In this document: positions 34,782-43,365 of the stretch, piece by piece
Layout of the letters: every line of letters begins with the position of its first letter
Position numbering within the stretch: position 1 is the first letter of the stretch
From: Bombella intestini
GTDB lineage: Bacteria > Pseudomonadota > Alphaproteobacteria > Acetobacterales > Acetobacteraceae
DNA length: 64,000 bases
Assembly (NCBI RefSeq): GCF_002003665.1
Contig: NZ_JATM01000001.1
Location: 124,001-188,000, forward strand
Direction of reading: 5' to 3'
Program-made: the position numbers and the translations under genes
The notes under the pieces: generated by a model
Seen by the model: only the letters and a program-made list of their open reading frames with translations
Told to the model about the DNA's origin: nothing
Database searches by the model: none

Positions 34782-36047
34782 TTAGTCTTCGGTCGGCAGG
34801 GGACGGATAGAGCGGGCACGCAGGGTACCCTTCAGGCTGCGCAGCTGTTCCAGCAGGCTTTTTTCAAGCTCGGGGATGTTCTGGCCTTCCTGTGCTTCAG
34901 CTTCTGTAACGACGTAGCCAAGCTCACCATCTGTCTGAAGGAACTGGGCTGTCAGATTGCAGGCAGCTTTAGCGAAAATGTCGTTGATCTGGCCAAGGAT
35001 GCCCGGCTGGTTGGAATGGACATGCATAAAGCGCATCCCGCCGGGGCGTTCACCCAGCTGAACCTGCGGGAAATTAACCGCCCCAACAGTGGAGCCGACA
35101 TCAGAATAATCGACCAACTTCTGGGCGACTTCTACGCCGATGCGCTCCTGAGCCTCCATCGTGGACCCACCAATATGCGGGGTCAACAGCACGTTCTCCA
35201 GCCCTTGAAGCGGGGTGGTGAAGCGTTCTTGGCTGCTCTTTGGTTCCACGGGGAAGACATCAATAGCGGCACCCATCAGATGGCCGTCCTTCAGAGCACG
35301 GGCCAGAGCCTCAAGGTCCACAACGGTGCCACGGGCATTGTTGAGCAGAATGGAGTTCGGCTTCATGGCCCGGATTTCGGCTTCGCCGATCATGTTCTGT
35401 GTTTCCGGGGTCTCGGGAACATGCAGTGTCACGATATCGGACTGACCTAGCAGCTCTTCCAGAGAGTTGACGGCAATGGCGTTACCATGCGGAAGACGGG
35501 GGGCGATATCGTAATAGAGAACCCGCAGCCCAAAGGATTCGGCCAGAACGGAAAGCTGCGACCCGATGGAGCCATAGCCGACAATACCGACCGTCTTGCC
35601 ACGGACTTCCCATGCATTATTGGCAGATTTTTCCCAACCACCTTTGTGGCAGGCATCGGAGCGGGACGGGATGCGGCGTAGCAGCATCACGATCTCGCCC
35701 ATGACCAGCTCAGCCACGGAACGGGTGTTGCTGAAAGGCGCATTAAAGACAGGAATACCAGCCATCCGGGCAGCCTTGAGGTCCACCTGGTTAGTGCCGA
35801 TGCAGAAGCAGCCAATGGCCATGAGGCGGTTGGCGGAGTTGATGATATCGGCTGTAAGCTGTGTCCGGCTGCGGATGCCGACTATGTGGACACCATCAAG
35901 GGCTTCTTTAAGGGCATCACCCTCCAGTGCACCTTTTAGACGGGTGACAGAGGCATAGCCCTGCTGCTCCAGATAATTGACAGCACTGTCATGAATGCCT
36001 TCCAGCAGAAGAATCTTGATTCTGTTCTTGGCGAGGGAGAGGGGCAT
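34782..36047 (-). CDS. serA: D-3-phosphoglycerate dehydrogenase
   Basis: First enzyme of serine synthesis: oxidises 3-phosphoglycerate to phosphohydroxypyruvate. The 421 residues carry the D-2-hydroxyacid dehydrogenase core with the NAD site VGIVGYGSIGSQLSVLA, the catalytic Arg in NNARGTVVD and His in LTPHIGGSTMEAQ, and a C-terminal ACT domain with VHSNQPGILGQINDIF that likely binds serine for feedback. Size and order match the E. coli-type enzyme. hisN lies 82 nt upstream on the same strand. Confidence 0.95.
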   Translation of the reverse strand: MPLSLAKNRIKILLLEGIHDSAVNYLEQQGYASVTRLKGALEGDALKEALDGVHIVGIRSRTQLTADIINSANRLMAIGCFCIGTNQVDLKAARMAGIPVFNAPFSNTRSVAELVMGEIVMLLRRIPSRSDACHKGGWEKSANNAWEVRGKTVGIVGYGSIGSQLSVLAESFGLRVLYYDIAPRLPHGNAIAVNSLEELLGQSDIVTLHVPETPETQNMIGEAEIRAMKPNSILLNNARGTVVDLEALARALKDGHLMGAAIDVFPVEPKSSQERFTTPLQGLENVLLTPHIGGSTMEAQERIGVEVAQKLVDYSDVGSTVGAVNFPQVQLGERPGGMRFMHVHSNQPGILGQINDIFAKAACNLTAQFLQTDGELGYVVTEAEAQEGQNIPELEKSLLEQLRSLKGTLRARSIRPLPTED

Positions 36048-36129
36048 GTTCAGGTAACCTCATCGTGGTAACCGGGCCAGCAGATGTGACCGCATGAAGA
36101 ATCGTTATTTATCTGTAACGGACAGATCG

Positions 36130-36924
36130 TTAAGAGGAAAGGGCCTGTATGGCCTCATCACGCAGGGTTGCATTGGCACAGGCCAGAATGGCCCCTTCAC
36201 TTTCTAGTGTCAGGGGGGCACCGGACCAATCTGTCAGGCTACCACCGGCCCCGGTGATGATGGGCGAGAGCGGCCCCCAGTCCCACGGTTTGAGCGTATC
36301 TTCAGCGATAAGGTCGATCTGGCCAAGGGCCAGCAATCCATAAGCATAGGCATCACCACCCCATGATGTCCGGCGGACTTTTTTCTGAAGCCTCTGGAAT
36401 TGTTGGAATTGTACAGGGCGAAAGATTTCTGGTGCCGTGCAGGAGAGTTCTGCTTCCCTGAGGGGGACATCCTGCCGGGTGCCGATAGTACCGGGTAGAT
36501 GAGGGGCGATGTAGCGGCTGGGTTCTCCTGCTAGCCCGAGCCAGCGTTCGTTGGTAACAGGCTGGTCGATCAACCCCAATACGGGGCGGCCTTCATGAAA
36601 AAGGGATACTAGCGTTGTAAAGCTCGGCCGCCCGGTGACAAAGGAGCGTGTGCCGTCTATGGGGTCCAGCACCCAGAGCCAGTCTTTCCCTAGCGCACCA
36701 GAAGCTCCGGCCTCTTCACCTAGAATGGCATGATGGGGGGTGTGTTCTTCTAGAATAGCCCGCATGGCTGATTCGGCTTCTCGGTCAGCCCGTGTGACGG
36801 GGCTATCATCTTCTTTGGAGATGATGGTCAGGGACTGGCGGAAGTAGGGAAGGATGACTCGCCGGGCTGCATCGGCGCAGTGCTGGGCAAGGGCTAGGTA
36901 GGAGGAAAGATTAGACCGACTCAT
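36130..36924 (-). CDS. hisN: Histidinol-phosphatase, inositol-monophosphatase family
   Basis: Dephosphorylates histidinol phosphate in histidine synthesis, the usual role of this alphaproteobacterial subgroup. The 264 residues show the metal motifs: GEEAG, WVLDPIDGTRSFVTG and the C-terminal WDWGPLSPIITGAGG. The open frame extends 54 codons further upstream, but that region is the antisense of kdsB and is not coding; the ATG at 36924 gives the normal length. Substrate specificity is inferred from subfamily resemblance, so another sugar phosphatase is possible. Divergent from kdsB. Confidence 0.85.
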   Translation of the reverse strand: MSRSNLSSYLALAQHCADAARRVILPYFRQSLTIISKEDDSPVTRADREAESAMRAILEEHTPHHAILGEEAGASGALGKDWLWVLDPIDGTRSFVTGRPSFTTLVSLFHEGRPVLGLIDQPVTNERWLGLAGEPSRYIAPHLPGTIGTRQDVPLREAELSCTAPEIFRPVQFQQFQRLQKKVRRTSWGGDAYAYGLLALGQIDLIAEDTLKPWDWGPLSPIITGAGGSLTDWSGAPLTLESEGAILACANATLRDEAIQALSS

Positions 36925-36990
36925 GAGGATTACGCCTTTTTCCTGATAGGCTGATTGACGCAGGCGGGTCCACACGGCAATCAGGAGGTT

Positions 36991-37740
36991 ATGCGACCGA
37001 TTATTGTTATTCCCTCCAGAATTGCCTCCACACGACTTCCACGCAAGGCTTTGGCCGAGATTGATGGGGAGGCCATGGTCGTTCATGTCGCCCGCCGGGC
37101 TGTGGCGGCTGGTCTGGGACCTGTTCTTGTTGCCGCAGGCGATGAGGAAATCCGGAAGGCCGTAGCGGGTATGGCGGGTGTGGAAGCCCTTCTGACAGAC
37201 CCCGCCTTGCCAAGCGGGTCGGACCGAGTGCAGGCGGCTTTGAAAGCCTATGACCCACAGGGGCAGTATGATTGTGTTATCAATCTTCAGGGTGATCTTC
37301 CTCTTGTGGAGCCGACCACCCTCCGGCAGGCCTTGCGCCCGTTAGAAGAAGGGCAGTTTGATATTGGGACCTTAGTAGCCCCAGTGCAGAGCCTGGCGGA
37401 GCGGGATGCCGATTCGGTCGTGAAGGTTGCGTGCACCTTTCGGAATGATGAGGATGTGGCGAGGGCACTCTATTTTTCTCGGTCCGTGATTCCGTGGGGA
37501 GAGGGGGCGTATTGGCACCATGTGGGTGTTTATGCGTGGCGTTGCGAGGCACTAGCTCGGTTTGTCACATTGCCGCCATCCGGGTTGGAGGTACGGGAAA
37601 AGCTGGAGCAGCTTCGTGCGCTAGAAGCTGGCATGACGATCGGCTGTGCTCGAATTGAAACCGCCCCGTTGGGTGTGGATACGCCAGAGGACCTTGCACG
37701 GGTCAGAGCGAGTGTCAGGGAGCAGGCATTATGCCAGTAA
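36991..37740 (+). CDS. kdsB: 3-deoxy-manno-octulosonate cytidylyltransferase
   Basis: Makes CMP-Kdo for lipopolysaccharide inner core. The 249-residue protein begins RPIIVIPSRIASTRLPRKALAEI, the nucleotide-binding signature, and has DPALPSGSDRV and VINLQGDLPLVEP, the conserved metal/nucleotide region. The ATG at 36991 has an AGGAGG just upstream, so the TTG 36 nt earlier in frame is not used. Overlaps pheA by 10 nt, suggesting translational coupling. Its presence shows a Gram-negative outer membrane with Kdo-containing LPS. Confidence 0.93.
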   Translation: MRPIIVIPSRIASTRLPRKALAEIDGEAMVVHVARRAVAAGLGPVLVAAGDEEIRKAVAGMAGVEALLTDPALPSGSDRVQAALKAYDPQGQYDCVINLQGDLPLVEPTTLRQALRPLEEGQFDIGTLVAPVQSLAERDADSVVKVACTFRNDEDVARALYFSRSVIPWGEGAYWHHVGVYAWRCEALARFVTLPPSGLEVREKLEQLRALEAGMTIGCARIETAPLGVDTPEDLARVRASVREQALCQ

Positions 37741-38570
37741 TTGCATTTCAAGGGCGGCCGGGGGCTTATTCTGACCTTGCCTGCCGGGCGACACGTCCGG
37801 GCTGGGAGACATTGCCTTGCCGCAGTTTTGCCGAGACGATTGAAGCCGTGCGGGATGGGTTAGCAGATGAAGCCCTGCTGCCGTGTGAGAACTCACTTGC
37901 CGGTCGTGTAGCGGAGATTCATGCTCTCCTGCCAGAAGCAGGTCTAAAGATCGTGGGGGAGCATTTCCAGCGGGTGGAACATTGTTTGCTAGGGGTGAAA
38001 GGGGCACGGATTGAGGATGTAAAGCGTGTCCATACCCATCCTGTTGCTATGGCACAGGTGCGGGGCCTTTTGGAAACATATGATCTGGAGCCTGTGACGG
38101 AGTTCGACACAGCAGGGGCTGCTGAGCTGGTGGCAGGCTGGGGACGCAAGGAAGATGCTGCCGTTGCTTCCTCTCTCGCTGGAGAGTTGAATGGGCTTGA
38201 GATTCTTCGCCGCAATGTGGAGGATGCCGCCCATAACACGACCCGTTTTTACCGTGTTGCACCGCCCGAAGCGGTCGTGGAACCTGAAACAGGACATCTT
38301 ATGATGACGACTTTGATCGTCCATGTCCGTCATGTTCCGGGGGCGTTGTGTGATGTGTTGACCTGCTTTGCCCGCTATGGGGTCAACATGACACGGATTG
38401 AGAGCTATATGCTGGGAGGCTCCTTCGAGGCATCGCGTTTCCTGATGGATATTGAAGGAGCGTTGAATGACCAGCGGGTGCAGGATGCTCTTTTGGCACT
38501 GGCTGAAGTCAGTCAAGGTTATCACGTTCTGGGGACGTACCCCCGGAGTTCGTTTCGGAATGATATGTGA
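37731..38570 (+). CDS. pheA: Prephenate dehydratase
   Basis: Converts prephenate to phenylpyruvate in phenylalanine synthesis. The 279 residues have IAFQGRPGAYSD at the N-end, the catalytic Thr in NTTRFYRV and a C-terminal ACT domain (PGALCDVLTCFARYGVNMTRIESYM) for phenylalanine feedback. Monofunctional: no chorismate mutase domain. Start overlaps kdsB by 10 nt. tyrA, its sister enzyme from the same substrate, is 23 kb away. Confidence 0.94.
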   Translation: MPVIAFQGRPGAYSDLACRATRPGWETLPCRSFAETIEAVRDGLADEALLPCENSLAGRVAEIHALLPEAGLKIVGEHFQRVEHCLLGVKGARIEDVKRVHTHPVAMAQVRGLLETYDLEPVTEFDTAGAAELVAGWGRKEDAAVASSLAGELNGLEILRRNVEDAAHNTTRFYRVAPPEAVVEPETGHLMMTTLIVHVRHVPGALCDVLTCFARYGVNMTRIESYMLGGSFEASRFLMDIEGALNDQRVQDALLALAEVSQGYHVLGTYPRSSFRNDM

Positions 38571-38572
38571 CC

Positions 38573-38601
38573 TTTCTCCAAAGAGGAGGTCTCACTATAA
38601 T
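38573..38601 (+). promoter_or_regulatory. Possible promoter before dapA
   Basis: A perfect -10 TATAAT at 38596-38601, with TTTCTC 17 nt upstream as a poor -35 (38573-38578). A GGTTGG/CCAACC inverted repeat follows at about 38613-38629, within the leader of dapA. It separates dapA from the kdsB-pheA unit. Confidence 0.35.
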
Positions 38602-38670
38602 GGCTAGATATTGGTTGGTTAGGCCAACCTATGAGATTGACGCGCAGGGATGAGGGCGGAGAGTAAAGAA

Positions 38671-39570
38671 ATGGCACGGACTATTAATGAGCGTTACCAC
38701 GGTTCACTGACCGCCTTAATCACTCCCATGAAGAAGGATGGCACGCTTGATGAGCAGGCCGCCACCCGGCTGATTGAGCGTCAGATTCAGGGGGGTACGA
38801 CAGGTCTTATTCCTTCTGGCACGACAGGGGAAAGCCCGACCCTTTCTCATGAGGAACATGGCCGGGTTATTGAGCATTGTGTAGAGGTATCCGCTGGCCG
38901 TGCTCTGGTGATGGCTGGTGCTGGGTCCAACAGCACGCATGAGGCTGTAGGTATGGCTCGCCACGCCCATAAGGTGGGTGCGGATGCTCTGCTGGTGGTT
39001 GTTCCTTATTATAACAAGCCGACACAGGAAGGGCTGTACCGCCATTTCATGACGGTGGCCGATGCGACACCACTGCCGCTTTGGCTGTATTGTATTCCGG
39101 GTCGCTCCGTTGTGGACCTGACCCCGGAGACGCTGGGCCGTCTGGCTAAGCATCCGAATATCGTGGGAACGAAGGATGCCACGGCCAATCTGACACGCCC
39201 GATCGCCGTACGGCGTGAAGCCGGGGCGGAGTTCAATCAGCTTTCTGGTGAAGATGGGACGATTCTGTCTTTTCTGGCAGCCGGTGGGCATGGTTGCATT
39301 AGCGTGACGTCTAATGTGGTACCTGACCTCTGCTCGCAGATGCATCGTCTGTGGCAGGAGGGGAAGGTGCAGGAGGCTATCGCTCTTCAGGACAGATTGA
39401 TGCCACTGCATGACGCCCTGTTTGCCGAGACCAGTCCGGCCCCGGCTAAATATGCGATGTCTCGTCTTGGGTTGTGCGAATCAACGCTTCGTCTGCCTAT
39501 GGTGGAGCCTACTGAAGCCACAAAGAAGCGTGTGGATGCAGCCCTGCATGCACTCGGCCTTCTGGGTTAA
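38671..39570 (+). CDS. dapA: 4-hydroxy-tetrahydrodipicolinate synthase
   Basis: First committed enzyme of the lysine/diaminopimelate branch: condenses pyruvate with aspartate semialdehyde. The 299-residue TIM-barrel protein has the Schiff-base Lys168 in VGTKDAT, GTTGESPTLS and YYNKPTQEGLYRHF, plus YCIPGRSVVDL. The ATG at 38671 has GGAGAG 7 nt upstream; the earlier ATG at 38650 would add seven residues and has no ribosome site. smpB follows 11 nt after the stop, so they may be cotranscribed. Meso-diaminopimelate is also used for peptidoglycan. Confidence 0.95.
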   Translation: MARTINERYHGSLTALITPMKKDGTLDEQAATRLIERQIQGGTTGLIPSGTTGESPTLSHEEHGRVIEHCVEVSAGRALVMAGAGSNSTHEAVGMARHAHKVGADALLVVVPYYNKPTQEGLYRHFMTVADATPLPLWLYCIPGRSVVDLTPETLGRLAKHPNIVGTKDATANLTRPIAVRREAGAEFNQLSGEDGTILSFLAAGGHGCISVTSNVVPDLCSQMHRLWQEGKVQEAIALQDRLMPLHDALFAETSPAPAKYAMSRLGLCESTLRLPMVEPTEATKKRVDAALHALGLLG

Positions 39571-39581
39571 GACGTAACGTC

Positions 39582-40085
39582 ATGGCGGCCAGCAAGAAAA
39601 AGACAAAAGGCGGGCTGATTTCGCACGGCATTGCCGCACAGAATCGTAAAGCCCGCTTCAATTATAGCATTTTGGAAACGGTGGAGGCGGGGCTCGTCCT
39701 CAAAGGACCAGAGGTCAAGAGCCTACGCATGGGGCGTGCGACCTTGAGTGAGGCTTACGCTATTGAGCGGGATGGTGAGCTGTGGCTTATCAACTCGTAT
39801 ATTCCCGAATATCAAGGGGGCGTTTTGTCTCGGTTTGATACACGGGCCCCTCGCAAACTCTTGCTGCACCGTAAGCAGTTGGCGAAATATATCGGGGAGA
39901 TCACCAAAGCAGGGGCATCTTTGGTGCCGCTGGATATTCACTTCAATGCCCGTGGTGTGGCTAAGGTAACGCTTGGTCTTGGTAAGGGGCGTAAGAAAGA
40001 AGATAAGCGGCACGCTATCGCCGACCGTGACTGGCAGCGAGATAAAGCCCGTTTGCTGAGAAATAAAGGGCGAGGGGATTACTGA
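39582..40085 (+). CDS. smpB: SsrA-binding protein SmpB
   Basis: Partner of tmRNA in rescue of stalled ribosomes. The 167 residues show AQNRKARFNYSILETVEAGLVLKGPEVKSLR, the tmRNA-binding OB-fold, and the C-terminal basic tail after KKEDKRHAIADRDWQRDKARLLR. The usual alphaproteobacterial order dapA-smpB is kept. A bidirectional terminator lies downstream. Confidence 0.97.
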   Translation: MAASKKKTKGGLISHGIAAQNRKARFNYSILETVEAGLVLKGPEVKSLRMGRATLSEAYAIERDGELWLINSYIPEYQGGVLSRFDTRAPRKLLLHRKQLAKYIGEITKAGASLVPLDIHFNARGVAKVTLGLGKGRKKEDKRHAIADRDWQRDKARLLRNKGRGDY

Positions 40086-40113
40086 TTTCCCGCTAATAAG
40101 GTGGCTAATATGG

Positions 40114-40151
40114 AAAAACCCCACGCTCCATAGGAACGTGGGGTTTTTCTT
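40114..40151. terminator. Bidirectional terminator between smpB and the cold-shock gene
   Basis: Stem of 12 bp: AAAAACCCCACG (40114-40125) with CGTGGGGTTTTT (40137-40148), with T-rich tail on both strands and an inner TCC/GGA pairing. It serves smpB on plus and the cold-shock gene on minus. Confidence 0.92.
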
Positions 40152-40172
40152 TGAACAGCTTATGCCGTTATC

Positions 40173-40868
40173 TTATTCGGCAGTAATCTGTACAGCCTCA
40201 GGGCCTTTATGCCCCTGAACAACCTTCATGCCGACCGGCTGGCCGTCAGAGAGGCCGTGAAGGCCGGAACGCTCCAGAGCGGAGGCGTGAACGAACACAT
40301 CCTTGCCGCCAGTCTCCGGCGTGATGAAACCGAAACCCTTTGTGGTGTTGTACCACTTGACGATCCCGCGCATTTCTTCAGCCTGGGAGAGGTCCGGAGC
40401 GGCGTGGAAACGTTCCTGACGCATAGGAGCAGACTGGCGACGGGGTGCTTCTGCTGTAGCTGTGCTGGCATCGACAGAAAGCACTTCGGCTACCTGACGG
40501 CCTTTGGGGCCCTGACCAACGCGGACGACAACTGTCGTACCCGGCGCAGGCTCGGCATGGCCGAGGGCGCTGATGGTGTTGGCATGGAGGAACACATCAC
40601 CACTGCCATCGCTCAACCCTACGAAGCCGAAGCCACGCTCTGTGTTGAACCATTTAACAGTGCCGGTAATCTCCGGGCCTGTCGGGGTGATCTGCGGGCC
40701 ACCACGGCCACCGCCACGGCGGGGTGCACCACCGCCAAAATTACCACCACCGCGCGGTGCATCGTAACTGCCGCGATCGTCAAAGTAAGAAGGCTGGGTC
40801 ATGAAATCGCGGTCAAAGCCGCCGCGGCGAGAGGAAAAGGAGCTGCGGTCGGATCTATTATTTCTCAA
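40173..40868 (-). CDS. Double cold-shock-domain protein with Arg/Gly-rich N-end
   Basis: A nucleic-acid-binding protein of 231 residues. The N-terminal region (1-67) is disordered and rich in Arg and Gly, with a run of RGG-type repeats. Two cold-shock domains follow: 68-133 with KWFNTERGFGFV and DVFLHA, and about 165-231 with KWYNTTKGFGFI and DVFVHA, the RNP1 and RNP2 RNA-binding motifs. Bacterial CSD proteins usually have one such domain of about 70 residues; tandem forms occur in alphaproteobacteria. A role as RNA chaperone is likely. A hairpin lies in the leader region (see findings). Confidence 0.9.
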   Translation of the reverse strand: MRNNRSDRSSFSSRRGGFDRDFMTQPSYFDDRGSYDAPRGGGNFGGGAPRRGGGRGGPQITPTGPEITGTVKWFNTERGFGFVGLSDGSGDVFLHANTISALGHAEPAPGTTVVVRVGQGPKGRQVAEVLSVDASTATAEAPRRQSAPMRQERFHAAPDLSQAEEMRGIVKWYNTTKGFGFITPETGGKDVFVHASALERSGLHGLSDGQPVGMKVVQGHKGPEAVQITAE

Positions 40869-41148
40869 GGGTCTCGTCCCGTACTGGGGTCATCAGGGAG
40901 GGAGCAGTTGGCCTGCCCCCTCGGGGTCTTATGTTGAAACATGCCTGCATGTTCCATTTCTGACGGTAGCATGTTTTTCCAATTACGCCATAAGGAAAAA
41001 GATGAAATTATGATAATTTTTTTTCGTCGTTATTGTAGGCTGTATTCTAAGGAATATTTGTTCGGAAGTCGGTTGTGTAGATAGTGATAATGTAAGTTTG
41101 TAGCTGTACTAATAGTAATTAACGATTTGTATGTATTTTTTGGGTTGT
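40869..41148. other. AT-rich leader region of the cold-shock gene
   Basis: 280 nt between the start of the cold-shock gene and the recG stop, both on the minus strand. It contains an inverted repeat AACATGC-CT-GCATGTT (40938-40953) and a T/A-rich part (about 40975-41148). No gene seen. The length allows a long 5' leader of the kind used by cold-shock mRNAs. Confidence 0.5.
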
Positions 41149-43251
41149 TTAGCCCGATACAAGCAGCCTGCTGGGCATGGCCCGGTCGAATATATGGAGA
41201 AGGTCCTGAAGGGCCAGCCCTCTGGGACTGGTTAGTTCTGGGTCACGGGTAAGCTCACGCTGACTGTCCTGCCGCATGGCTGTCAGAAGTAGGGAGAGGC
41301 GGGTCGGATCCGCCAAACGGAATCCGGGCATGCCGGATTGACGGTTCCCCGTCAGGTCACCCCCGCCACGGATGCGGAAATCTTCATCGGCAATAAGGAA
41401 GCCATCTTCCGTATCTCGCAGGAGGTGGAGCCGCCGCTGGGCTGTGAAGCCGGTGCCCTCACTGTGTAACAGCAGGCAGAAGGACTTCTGCGCTCCCCGG
41501 CCGACACGGCCACGTAGCTGATGCAACTGGGCGAGACCAAAGCGTTCAGCCTGCTCTATGACCATGATGGTGGCATTAGGAATATCCACGCCGACCTCAA
41601 TGACTGTCGTGGCGACTAGCAGGCGGGTTTGCCCTTTTTGAAACGCCGTTAGGGCGTTTTGCCGTGTGTCGATGTCCTGTTTGCCATGCGCTAGCCCAAT
41701 GATAGGGCCGAAACGCTTTGTCAGCTCTGCCCAGCGTTCTTCTGCCGCCGCGGCACTCTGGGTTTCGCTTTCTTCTATAAGGGGACAGACCCAGAATATT
41801 TGTTTTCCTTGATCCAGTGCCCGTTTTATCCCGGCGAAAATATCATCCAGCTTGTTCATATTATGCACGGTCGTGTGAATGGGTTGGCGACCGGCTGGTT
41901 TGCTATCCAGTCGGCTGACTCCCATTTCTCCCCATTCCGTAAGCTGGAGCGTGCGGGGAATGGGAGTGGCGGTCATAACGAGCAGGTCCGTAGAGGGGCC
42001 TTTGCTGGCCAGTTTCATGCGCTGCTCCACCCCGAAGCGGTGTTGCTCATCAATCACGGCGAGTCCAAGGTCGGCAAAGGTGACGCCATCCTGAAAAAGC
42101 GCATGGGTGCCGATGGCGATTTTTGCATGGCCATCGGCAAGCTTCGCCAGTGCAACCCGTCTTGCTTTCCCTTTGACAGACCCGCTGAGAAACACGAACG
42201 GTACGGGGCACAGGGCCTCGAATGTACTGGCATGTTGCTGGGCAAGGATTTCTGTTGGGGCCATGAAGGCGGCCTGTGTTCCAGCTTCGACGGCTTGAAG
42301 CATGGCCATCATGGCAACAAGGGTTTTCCCAGCTCCGACATCGCCCTGCAGCAGGCGCATCATGGGGGCGGGACGTTCCATGTCTGTCGCGATTTCAGCC
42401 ATGACACGATGTTGCGCTGGGGTTGGTTTATGGCCGAAACGCTCCAGCAAGGCGTGACGTAAGGAGCCATCGCCCCTCAGCGAGCGGCCTGTCCGTGTTT
42501 TAGCTTGCATCCGGGCCAGTCCTAGGCAGAGCTGGTCGGCTAGAACTTCATCAGCTGCCAGCCGGGCACGGGCACGTTCAAGAATGGGAGTGGGGTCTTG
42601 GTCCGCAGGGAGAGTTTCGGGAAAATGCATTAATCCCAGTGCTGTGACGAAATTAGGCCAGCCTCGTTTTTTTATAAGAGGCGGGTCCAGCCATTCTGGT
42701 AGATCAGTAGGGACCAAGGCTAATGCTGCCTGCATGGCCCGCCTTACAGTGGAAGGGAATAGACCTGCCGTTAGTGGCCATACCGGTTCCAGCCAAGGGA
42801 AGCTGTCTTTTTTCTCCCAAGCCATGATGTGATCCGGGCGGGAAAGGGTTAGCCGGTCGTGATAATGGCCCACCCGGCCAGAGACGAGGATTTCCGTCCC
42901 CTCTGGTGGCAGGAAAAGACGCCCTTTTTGGAAGAAGGTGATTTCCAGTGTGCCGGTATTGTCTCGAGTGGTCAGGACAGTTGGCTGGGAGGCACGGGTG
43001 GGGCGGCGGACACCAACAACATGAACATGGCTTGTTAGGATATCGCCCGCCAGTAATGTTTTTCCCTCGGCGAGGGTCATGAGCCTGCGCCGGTCAATTA
43101 GCTTCTCTGGCAGGGTAAAGAGCAGGTCGATAATTCGTTTCCCACCACTGATTTTATTGAGCATCGTGGCATGGCGTGGCCCTATTCCCGGCAAACTGCT
43201 TATAGGAGCCAGAAGGGGAGCGATCCGGGCAGAGGGAGGAGCTAGGGGCAT
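41149..43251 (-). CDS. recG: ATP-dependent DNA helicase RecG
   Basis: Branched-DNA helicase for fork and recombination repair. The 700 residues have an N-terminal wedge region (ISSLPGIGPRHATMLNKI to REMALA-type), Walker A in LLQGDVGAGKTLVA, DEQH in LAVIDEQHRFGVEQR, MTATPIPRT and the GRVGRGAQKSFC motif VI. The open frame continues a further 379 codons upstream, but that part is antisense to mfd and carries no domain; the ATG at 43251 gives the normal family length. No clear Shine-Dalgarno sequence precedes it. Divergent from mfd, 114 nt apart. Confidence 0.94.
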   Translation of the reverse strand: MPLAPPSARIAPLLAPISSLPGIGPRHATMLNKISGGKRIIDLLFTLPEKLIDRRRLMTLAEGKTLLAGDILTSHVHVVGVRRPTRASQPTVLTTRDNTGTLEITFFQKGRLFLPPEGTEILVSGRVGHYHDRLTLSRPDHIMAWEKKDSFPWLEPVWPLTAGLFPSTVRRAMQAALALVPTDLPEWLDPPLIKKRGWPNFVTALGLMHFPETLPADQDPTPILERARARLAADEVLADQLCLGLARMQAKTRTGRSLRGDGSLRHALLERFGHKPTPAQHRVMAEIATDMERPAPMMRLLQGDVGAGKTLVAMMAMLQAVEAGTQAAFMAPTEILAQQHASTFEALCPVPFVFLSGSVKGKARRVALAKLADGHAKIAIGTHALFQDGVTFADLGLAVIDEQHRFGVEQRMKLASKGPSTDLLVMTATPIPRTLQLTEWGEMGVSRLDSKPAGRQPIHTTVHNMNKLDDIFAGIKRALDQGKQIFWVCPLIEESETQSAAAAEERWAELTKRFGPIIGLAHGKQDIDTRQNALTAFQKGQTRLLVATTVIEVGVDIPNATIMVIEQAERFGLAQLHQLRGRVGRGAQKSFCLLLHSEGTGFTAQRRLHLLRDTEDGFLIADEDFRIRGGGDLTGNRQSGMPGFRLADPTRLSLLLTAMRQDSQRELTRDPELTSPRGLALQDLLHIFDRAMPSRLLVSG

Positions 43252-43365
43252 GGTATCGGGAGGTGTGGCGGCTTCTGGGCTGACAGGGGGCTTAGGGAGA
43301 GCTATAGGGTAGCAAAACCGGCTAATAATAAAAATGTCCTTTTCACGAGTGGAGAGCTTGCGCTG

